A program made the position numbers and the translations under genes. A stretch of DNA of 13,292 nucleotides from contig CAKZPJ010000087.1 of NCBI GenBank assembly GCA_937138955.1, positions 1-13,292 of the forward strand. Direction: 5' to 3'. The notes beneath the pieces are model-generated. The model worked only from the letters and a program-made list of their open reading frames with translations, was not told where the DNA came from and did not search any database. The DNA comes from an uncultured Flammeovirgaceae bacterium (GTDB lineage Bacteria > Bacteroidota > Bacteroidia > Cytophagales > Cyclobacteriaceae). This document shows positions 7,476 through 13,292 of the stretch, piece by piece (position 1 is the stretch's first letter; every line of letters begins with the position of its first letter).

Positions 7476-9192
7476 CCCCCGCCTTAGTATGATCAGAATA
7501 GTTCGCATCTTATTTATTCTCAACACTGGATTAGCCTTTACTGGGCTTGCCCAAGCAAATGATAATGTTAATTCAGAACCAGAGCAACTCTATGTTCATC
7601 TGGATAAACCCTTTTACACTACCAGCGAAACGATTTGGTACAAGGTGTATTTTCTCAATCAGGATACTAGCGAAGTAGAGAGTAACATAGTTTATCTGGA
7701 TTTGATTAGTCCGGTAGGCGAAATTGTTGCTCACCAAAAGCTATTAAGAAATGGCCTCTCTGCAAATGGCGAGATTACTGTTCCGCCCAAATGGAAAGAG
7801 GGTTACTATACACTGCGATGCTATACCCGTTGGAATCTCAACTTTGGTGACGAAGCTATCTTTCTACAGCGGGTTCCAATCTACAACCCTTACGAAGATT
7901 CAAATTCTCCTAACACATTGTCAGTTGTTCAGCTACCAACTAAGCCCGATAGCCAAGATTTGAATATCAACCTTCAAATGCAGCAGCAAGTATACGGCAA
8001 AAGCGACAGCGTGCGGGTAACTATTGCGGTTGCTGATATAAATAAACAACCCGTAAAAGCCAATCTATCGTTAGCCGTACTTGATACTGACCTAACTACA
8101 CTGAAAGAGAATAAAAAAACTACTGGACGATCAACTCGCCCTCCTGCTCCCGCCTTACTGGAGTTTGCACCCGAGAAAGCGCTAAGCCTACCCCTAACAA
8201 TAACTTCTCCAGCTACTTCGGAACCAGTGAGTAGTCAATTTGTATCGGTGTACCGGGTAGAAAATCAGGATTTTATTAATACTTCGGTAGAGCAAGGTGA
8301 GCTAACGGTTCCTTTATCTAATTTTTTCGGATCGCGGACTTTTCAGGTGCATAACCACAACCCCTTTCAAGCGGCTACTCCTAACGTAACTGTTCGTAGT
8401 GTTTTAGATTCTCTTCCTTTGCCAAATCTGCCTGATCATTCTCCACCGAGAACTCCCGAGATAGAACGTTGCCTTTACCTTAGTAAGCTACGCAACAAAT
8501 TCAGCGAAATCTTTGAAACCAATCTGCCAGTTTATAACAGCGATTCTGAAATTAAAGCTACCGCCTTCGCTCCTAATAAATCGTACCTCATGGAGAAGTT
8601 TCAGTTGATAAAAACTGTGGAGGAATTTGTGGCTAATGTTCTAGTAAAAACGAACGTACTGACTGAGAATGGGCGAAAATCGGTCAGACTCTTTGATCCC
8701 TTTGATCAGCGATATTTAGAAAATAGCCCTTGGTATTTGGTCAATGGATACTTGACAACGCAAGAGGGAGATGTGCTGTCGATGGCCATCAACAAAATTG
8801 AGAAAATAGAATTCTATATTCAGCCCGAAACAGTAAAGCAGCAATTTCCTTTTCTGATGGCGCGGGGCGGTGTAATCGCTATTTACACCAAAGATAGAAA
8901 GCCTCCTACCGAATTAGTCACCGACCATAATACTTTTACCTGGCAAGGATTTCATTCTCCGCAATCATTTAATAGCTCGGAATCTACGCTAAGCCAAGAC
9001 AATAGAGTACCTGATTTCCGCCCATTAGTCTACTGGAAGCCCATTATAGAAACTGACGACCAGGGAAAGGCAACTATCACGTTCCCTACCTCTAACGCTA
9101 TTGGACAATTCACCGTACAGGCAGAAGGCGTTTCCGCTACCGGTAGCTTCGGAAGAGCTGAAACTACGTATCAAACACAGTTCACACCCTAA
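7468..9192 (+). CDS. Secreted MG2-like (macroglobulin-type) protein with a barrel-less TonB-plug-like segment
   Basis: The 574-aa product starts at ATG 7468, inside the end of the DUF4249 gene (ATGAATAA overlap). A second ATG at 7489 would give a more typical signal peptide start (MIRIVRILFI); cleavage is likely after AQA at residue 30. Residues about 40-140 resemble the MG2 macroglobulin domain seen in many Bacteroidota exported proteins (LYVHLDKPFYTTSETIWYKV, then EGYYTLRCYTRW). A second beta-sandwich follows near 165-207 (VRVTIAVAD, LSLAVLD). Residues about 420-476 look like a reduced TonB plug: WYLVNGYLT, INKIEKIEFY and MARGGVIAIYTK match the start and end of SusC-type plugs, but no barrel follows. 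The C-terminus (about 518-570, LVYWKPIIETDDQGKATITF) resembles an alpha-2-macroglobulin beta-sandwich. I find no thioester CGEQ motif, so it is not a classical protease-trapping macroglobulin. Family members I know are usually longer (roughly 800-900 aa). Probable periplasmic or outer-membrane accessory of the receptor; function unknown. Confidence 0.75.
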   Translation: MNNPRLSMIRIVRILFILNTGLAFTGLAQANDNVNSEPEQLYVHLDKPFYTTSETIWYKVYFLNQDTSEVESNIVYLDLISPVGEIVAHQKLLRNGLSANGEITVPPKWKEGYYTLRCYTRWNLNFGDEAIFLQRVPIYNPYEDSNSPNTLSVVQLPTKPDSQDLNINLQMQQQVYGKSDSVRVTIAVADINKQPVKANLSLAVLDTDLTTLKENKKTTGRSTRPPAPALLEFAPEKALSLPLTITSPATSEPVSSQFVSVYRVENQDFINTSVEQGELTVPLSNFFGSRTFQVHNHNPFQAATPNVTVRSVLDSLPLPNLPDHSPPRTPEIERCLYLSKLRNKFSEIFETNLPVYNSDSEIKATAFAPNKSYLMEKFQLIKTVEEFVANVLVKTNVLTENGRKSVRLFDPFDQRYLENSPWYLVNGYLTTQEGDVLSMAINKIEKIEFYIQPETVKQQFPFLMARGGVIAIYTKDRKPPTELVTDHNTFTWQGFHSPQSFNSSESTLSQDNRVPDFRPLVYWKPIIETDDQGKATITFPTSNAIGQFTVQAEGVSATGSFGRAETTYQTQFTP

Positions 9193-9204
9193 CGGCACCA
9201 TTCT

Positions 9205-12200
9205 TTATTGGACTGAAGATAGCTTTTCAATTGGGTGTTGAATGGAGAATACTTGCGGTGAATTATTGTTACGTATTGCCCATAATTGTATTTTATTACC
9301 TACTTCCATCAGAGCTAAGTGTCTAACTTCACCTGAAAAAAGTAGACCAGTGTTTTTGGTAGGTACTGGAGTAAACTGCCCGTCACCAGAACCTTTTAAA
9401 AATAATCCATGGCTGGCATCGTAAATGCCTACTTCGGGTTTGGCTGCGTAAAAATTTCCGCCCAGTATAATATCAGATATCTGATCGTTATCAAAATCGG
9501 CCACACTAATGCCGTAAGTAGGTGAGAACTGGGCTTCTACTGGAAGAGGTTTTAAATTAAATGTTCCGTTGCCTTGATTGATCAGCATACTGGTTGCTAA
9601 TTCGTAAACTGGTGATTGAACGGCTTTTTCTAATTGTTCGGGCGAAAATATATTTTCTATGGTTTGCTCTTGGTAGCTGGCGTATTTCAAGTACTTCTTT
9701 TTCAGACTAGGCATCTGCATGACTAAATCGTGCTTCAGCACCATTGGATAAGAACTACTATCGTTGTACACAGTTAAAATTTGTTCAGCGGTGCCATTGC
9801 GGTCGAAATCGTTGGTATACATCGTAACGGGCTGCTCTTTACTGGCTTTGAACCGGGAGTTCAATCCGTGGTTGCCCACCACAAAATCCAAGTCGCCGTC
9901 TTGGTCTAGGTCAGCCTCTACAATAGTGTTACACCAGCCGTTGCTTTCAGCCAATCCGGTTGCTTCGGTACTCTTTACGAGCTTTCCCTCCTCATTTTCA
10001 AAAACACTAATTGGCATCCACTCGCCTACTACCAGCAGGTCATCATCCTGATCACCATCAATATCACTCCAAATGGCATCAGTAATCATTCCTAGCTTCT
10101 TTAGTTCGGGAGCTACTTCATCGGTGACATTCTGGAAGTTACCCTGTCCATCGTTTTGCAGCAGATAGCCATCTACCGGAACCCCGTACAGGAACGGTCG
10201 CAATCGTAAGCCTACAAATAAATCCTGGTCACCATCACCATCAAAGTCAGAAGCGGCCACCGCCCCGGTACTTTCAAAGCGGAAAGTAGGGAGTAGCTGC
10301 TCAGCCTTGGTAAAATTTCCCCGGCCATCGTTAAAATACAGTCGATCAATGAGTGCCGAAGAACTCGTGGGAAACTCATTGCCACCGCTGGCAACGTAAA
10401 GGTCTATGTCGCTATCGCCATCGGCATCAAAAAATAATGCATCAGTATCTTCACTGATTTTATCTTGCTCAAAAATTTTTGATGCGTTTTTGGTAAACCT
10501 TCCATTTGGTTGCTGCATCAGTAATTCACCCGCTTGGTCTTTGGCACCACCTAAGAATATATCGGTTAGTCCATCACCATTCACATCCCCCTGAGCCAAA
10601 GCTGGTCCTTCGCGAGAAAGCATATGAAACAATAGACGGTCACGATCAAAATCCACAAAATCATTTTCTCGGTGGACAAATAAAGCCTCTTGATCTTCAA
10701 TCTCAGCAAATAATGGTTTGCTACTACTGGGAGCAAGTTGGTCTATCTCTTTAGCATCTTTCCGATGCAGAGTAAGCGTTTGGTCTACCTCTACATCTTC
10801 TAAAATTGTAACCTTGCCGTTTGTCCACTGTACCTCTAAAGTATCAATTCTACTCAGTGAACCTAAGCCGAAATTTAGACGATGATCTACCGTAGACTGA
10901 AAGCCTCGTACCGGCATCTGTTCCTGATAAAATAGCTGTCCGTCTGCCTTTACCCTAACCTTGGTTCCAAAAGCATAACGGTTACTATCTTCACCAACTA
11001 GCTCTACCTTTAAATAATGATTGTTGAGTACGGCATCTGTGTTATTACGATAGACGAAGGCGGGCATATTTACGTTGTTGACTACTAAATCCAGATCGCC
11101 ATCATTGTCTAAGTCGCCGTAAGCGGAGCCGTTAGAATGGCTGGGTTCCGCCAAGCCCCACTCGGCAGCCTGATCGGTAAACGTGTAATCTTTACTACTT
11201 ACAAACATAGCGTTAGAAATACGCTCGGAAGGAATAGCATCAATTAACTGCTTAAAGTCTACTTTGCGATCACCAGCAATCACCAGTTTCATGGTTTCCT
11301 CATTGGAAATGTATTGAATATAGTCTTGATCGGTTAAATCTTGATGAATACCGTTGGCCACAAAAATATCTTTGTGACCGTCGTTGTCATAATCGGCGAT
11401 TAATGCTCCCCAGCTCCAATCGGTAGCGTGAACTCCGGATAAGCGACCAATCTCGCTAAACTTTATTATATCATTCTCTAGCGAATCCGTACCCACCGGA
11501 GTGTTCAGTTGTAGCATATTGCGGGTAAACTGGTGGTAGTAGCCGTTCTTAATATTATACTGGTAGCGATCCCAGTTCTCGAAAGTAGTTTTGGTTTTAA
11601 GTCGTCGCTCTTCGGAAGGCAACATCTCAGTGACAAATATATCAGAGTAACCATCATTGTTTACGTCGGCCATATCGGCTCCCATAGATGCTCCGCTTAT
11701 TGAATGCATCTGGTTTTCCAGATCCTCGGTAAAGGTGCCATCCTGATTATTCATATAGATGTAGTCTCGCTCAAAGAAGTCGTTAGAAACGTAAATATCC
11801 GGCCAATCATCCTGATTCAAATCTCCCACCGTAACACCCAACCCGAAGCCAATAATGCTGCCGTAAATACCCGCTTCTTCGCTTACGTCGGTAAAGCGCT
11901 CACCATCATTTCTAAACAATTTGTCGCCCCCTACCGGATCGCGCTTGGGTCGCTCGTTTTTACGAAGGTTAAAGCTGCCGATGGCTTGGTAGGAGTTATT
12001 AAGTAGGTACATATCCAGGTCGCCATCTCTATCATAATCAAAGAAAGCGGCGTGGGTGGAGTAGCCTTGGTCGGCTAGGCCGTACTCTTCGGCACTTTCG
12101 GTAAATGTGATGTTACCTTCCCTGTCATCACCGTTGTTCATGTACAGTTCATTTTGCTTGTTATCACCGTCAATGTCGCCCGAGTTGCACACGTAAATAT

Positions 12201-12621
12201 CCAGCCAGCCGTCGCCGTTCACATCGGCCACGCTTACTCCGGTGGCCCAAGCTCTTTCGCCCGCTACGCCCGCTGCTTCGGTAATATCTTCAAACGAAAA
12301 ATTTCCACGATTAAGATACAGTTGATTAGGCTTCATGTTGGCGGTAAAGTAGATATCTACCAAACCATCACGATTAACGTCGCCCAGTGCTACCCCGCCC
12401 CCGTTATAAAAGTTGCGATAAGTGTAGATGTTAAAAGTCCGATCGTACTCCAGTTGATTGGTGAATTCAATATTGGTTTCAGAGGGTGGCAGCGAAGTAA
12501 ATAAGTTCGTTGCTTCTTCTTCGGACGGAGTAGAATTACATGCGGTTAATATCCCTGCTGTGAGAATAAGCTTAGTTATTTTAAGTATTCTTTGCTGCAT
12601 CCACCTCATCTTATCTTTCAT
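9205..12621 (-). CDS. Second giant VCBS/FG-GAP repeat lipoprotein with central ASPIC/UnbV domain
   Basis: This 1138-aa lipoprotein is a full-length paralogue of the product of 110-3478, with the same order of domains and nearly the same spacing. ATG 12621 is chosen because it lies 1 nt after the stop of the upstream lipoprotein gene; the frame extends to a TTG at 12654 and other ATGs lie at 12609 and 12600. The lipobox is GILTAC with Cys28, followed by STPSEEE, acidic like a surface-export signal. Calcium-loop-like motifs start near 80, 132, 194, 266, 318, 409 and 502, then 678, 731, 791, 852, 903, 937 and 1041. The ASPIC/UnbV domain spans about 534-609 (FGTKVRVKA, RGFQST, NFGLG). A two-propeller fold is inferred. 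Its 3' end faces the end of the receptor operon with only 12 bp between stop codons and no evident terminator hairpin. Ligand and activity are unknown; the family name gives no function. Confidence 0.9.
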   Translation of the reverse strand: MKDKMRWMQQRILKITKLILTAGILTACNSTPSEEEATNLFTSLPPSETNIEFTNQLEYDRTFNIYTYRNFYNGGGVALGDVNRDGLVDIYFTANMKPNQLYLNRGNFSFEDITEAAGVAGERAWATGVSVADVNGDGWLDIYVCNSGDIDGDNKQNELYMNNGDDREGNITFTESAEEYGLADQGYSTHAAFFDYDRDGDLDMYLLNNSYQAIGSFNLRKNERPKRDPVGGDKLFRNDGERFTDVSEEAGIYGSIIGFGLGVTVGDLNQDDWPDIYVSNDFFERDYIYMNNQDGTFTEDLENQMHSISGASMGADMADVNNDGYSDIFVTEMLPSEERRLKTKTTFENWDRYQYNIKNGYYHQFTRNMLQLNTPVGTDSLENDIIKFSEIGRLSGVHATDWSWGALIADYDNDGHKDIFVANGIHQDLTDQDYIQYISNEETMKLVIAGDRKVDFKQLIDAIPSERISNAMFVSSKDYTFTDQAAEWGLAEPSHSNGSAYGDLDNDGDLDLVVNNVNMPAFVYRNNTDAVLNNHYLKVELVGEDSNRYAFGTKVRVKADGQLFYQEQMPVRGFQSTVDHRLNFGLGSLSRIDTLEVQWTNGKVTILEDVEVDQTLTLHRKDAKEIDQLAPSSSKPLFAEIEDQEALFVHRENDFVDFDRDRLLFHMLSREGPALAQGDVNGDGLTDIFLGGAKDQAGELLMQQPNGRFTKNASKIFEQDKISEDTDALFFDADGDSDIDLYVASGGNEFPTSSSALIDRLYFNDGRGNFTKAEQLLPTFRFESTGAVAASDFDGDGDQDLFVGLRLRPFLYGVPVDGYLLQNDGQGNFQNVTDEVAPELKKLGMITDAIWSDIDGDQDDDLLVVGEWMPISVFENEEGKLVKSTEATGLAESNGWCNTIVEADLDQDGDLDFVVGNHGLNSRFKASKEQPVTMYTNDFDRNGTAEQILTVYNDSSSYPMVLKHDLVMQMPSLKKKYLKYASYQEQTIENIFSPEQLEKAVQSPVYELATSMLINQGNGTFNLKPLPVEAQFSPTYGISVADFDNDQISDIILGGNFYAAKPEVGIYDASHGLFLKGSGDGQFTPVPTKNTGLLFSGEVRHLALMEVGNKIQLWAIRNNNSPQVFSIQHPIEKLSSVQ
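12191..12243 (-). repeat. Copy 2 of the 53-bp near-identical segment shared by the two VCBS genes
   Basis: This copy lies in the second VCBS gene and matches 3051-3103 at 48 of 53 bases in the same orientation. The five differences are mostly in third codon positions. It encodes the second calcium-loop motif. A crossover between the copies would fuse the two VCBS genes in frame and remove the receptor operon. Confidence 0.6.
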
Positions 12622-12622
12622 G

Positions 12623-13195
12623 TTATTCAGATGTGTTTTCTTGATTATCCTCAACCGTAAGGTCGGTGAACATCGCTACTACTCTTGAATCATCTTTTTT
12701 GAAGATGCTGATTCGTCGGTTTCCGTCTACCCTTACGTAGGCCGTACCGTGCTGGGGGTGGGTTACATTCATGAACTTTTCACCGTACCACCCCTGCATG
12801 AGTTGCAGTACTTCTGCCTGTAAACTATCGGCCTGAAGCTCTTTATTCCAGGGAGCCCACGCTGTATACTTGAAGGTAACCGGCATCTCGTAGATAGCAT
12901 TATTATGAAAGTTCGGATAGAAATTCATCGTAGCTGAGTGCTTCAGCTTATCATCTAGCTGATACTCAACCGACATATTTTCTGATCCCTGGCGTATTAC
13001 TCCTTGCTTGTTTAACTCCCAGCAATGAGCGTAAAAATCCTTGGAAGTCATGCCCATTTTTATTCCTAGAAATAAACTGTCTTGTCGCTCACCGGAGGCT
13101 AACTCTTGCTCAACCCATTGTTCGTACTCAGCTTTCTTCGTGCAACTGCTCAGTGTTGCTACCAACAACGCTATTCCTAATAAGTACTTTCCCAT
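12623..13195 (-). CDS. Small hypothetical lipoprotein, unrecognised family
   Basis: The product is 190 aa from ATG 13195. An in-frame ATG at 13273 would add 26 residues ahead of the signal peptide; 13195 is preferred because it yields a compact lipoprotein signal, MGKYLLGIALLVATLSSC, with Cys18. After the Cys comes TKKAEYE, with no early acidic cluster, so a periplasmic-facing anchor is possible. The mature part is mixed alpha/beta by eye, with notable stretches SLFLGIKMGMTSKDFYAHCW (40-59), NFYPNFHNNAIYEMPV (91-106), TAWAPWNKEL (111-120) and VRVDGNRRISIF (154-165), and a second Cys at 58. I recognise no named domain; similar short lipoproteins are, to my knowledge, common as hypothetical proteins in Bacteroidota. 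The stop codon is 1 nt before the second VCBS gene, so the two are probably one transcript. Confidence 0.8.
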   Translation of the reverse strand: MGKYLLGIALLVATLSSCTKKAEYEQWVEQELASGERQDSLFLGIKMGMTSKDFYAHCWELNKQGVIRQGSENMSVEYQLDDKLKHSATMNFYPNFHNNAIYEMPVTFKYTAWAPWNKELQADSLQAEVLQLMQGWYGEKFMNVTHPQHGTAYVRVDGNRRISIFKKDDSRVVAMFTDLTVEDNQENTSE

Positions 13196-13213
13196 AAAAA
13201 TTTCCTTTACTAC

Positions 13214-13240
13214 ATCGTTAACTACTAGGATGCTAACGAT
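13214..13240. promoter_or_regulatory. Inverted repeat upstream of the small lipoprotein gene
   Basis: Perfect 7-bp arms, ATCGTTA (13214-13220) and TAACGAT (13234-13240), are separated by 13 bases. The dyad ends 18 bp before the ATG at 13195, so it could be a protein-binding operator or a hairpin in the leader of the lipoprotein-VCBS transcript. The 27-bp pattern may be chance: arms of this length arise by luck in AT-rich DNA. An A-rich AAAGGAAA lies between it and the start codon. Confidence 0.3.
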
Positions 13241-13292
13241 TGTTCTTTTTAAATACTGATATTGCCCCGTCATTTTTAATTGTTACCCATAA

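Noticed and set aside
7468..9192. Complement-like alpha-2-macroglobulin protease trap
   Set aside because: No thioester motif or bait-region architecture is seen and the protein is far too short; only MG-type beta-sandwich similarity is supported.
9193..9204. Bidirectional terminator between the convergent operon end and the second VCBS gene
   Set aside because: Only 12 bp separate the stop codons and no hairpin with a T-run is visible across the junction.
12154..12504. 116-codon plus-strand open frame, and similar frames at 11704-12006, 2567-2785 and 2954-3223
   Set aside because: They are antisense to calcium-motif codons of the VCBS genes; the repeated VHI/NIQPA-like peptides are the mirror of DxNGDGxxDIY. 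No promoter or protein family supports them.
110..12621. Mobile element flanked by long repeats
   Set aside because: The repeats are coding paralogues without transposase, integrase, terminal inverted repeats or target duplications in the window.

Overview
The window looks like a piece of a Bacteroidota chromosome, most likely a marine or environmental member of the Cytophagales. The evidence is the gene content: a TonB-dependent receptor with STN and carboxypeptidase-regulatory-like N-terminal domains, a DUF4249 lipoprotein, an MG2/TonB-plug-like secreted protein and two giant VCBS/FG-GAP-ASPIC lipoproteins. Gene starts show no clear Shine-Dalgarno sequences, which also fits the phylum. Species cannot be named from this. 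Coding density is very high and no stretch above 300 bases lacks a gene; the longest non-coding stretch is 189 bp (3479-3667). I see no tRNA, rRNA, transposase, phage gene or CRISPR array.

Layout: (i) 1-69 is probably the basic C-terminal tail of a plus-strand gene that enters from the left. (ii) 110-3478, minus strand, encodes a 1122-aa lipoprotein with 7 VCBS motifs, an ASPIC/UnbV domain and 7 more VCBS motifs. (iii) 3479-3667 is an AT-rich divergent promoter region. (iv) 3668-9192, plus strand, is a tight three-gene operon: TonB-dependent receptor, DUF4249 lipoprotein, MG2/plug-like protein, with a 1-nt gap and an 8-nt overlap. (v) 9205-12621, minus strand, is a second 1138-aa VCBS-ASPIC-VCBS lipoprotein, a full-length paralogue of the first, meeting the operon tail to tail across 12 bp. 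(vi) 12623-13195, minus strand, is a small unrecognised lipoprotein lying 1 nt upstream of the second VCBS gene and probably co-transcribed with it. A short inverted repeat sits in front of it.

Inferred working picture: all six complete products carry export signals (four lipoprotein signals, two ordinary signal peptides) and belong to the cell envelope. The receptor is an energised outer-membrane pore; DUF4249 lipoproteins are often encoded beside such receptors and may form a surface lid or capture partner, though this is not proven. The two VCBS proteins are likely calcium-stabilised, surface-displayed double beta-propellers. The substrate cannot be told from the sequence. Most of the region is recognisable, ordinary Bacteroidota accessory envelope coding. 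The least ordinary aspects are the duplicated giant propeller genes flanking the receptor operon in direct orientation, the conserved inserts inside them, and the barrel-less plug-like protein.
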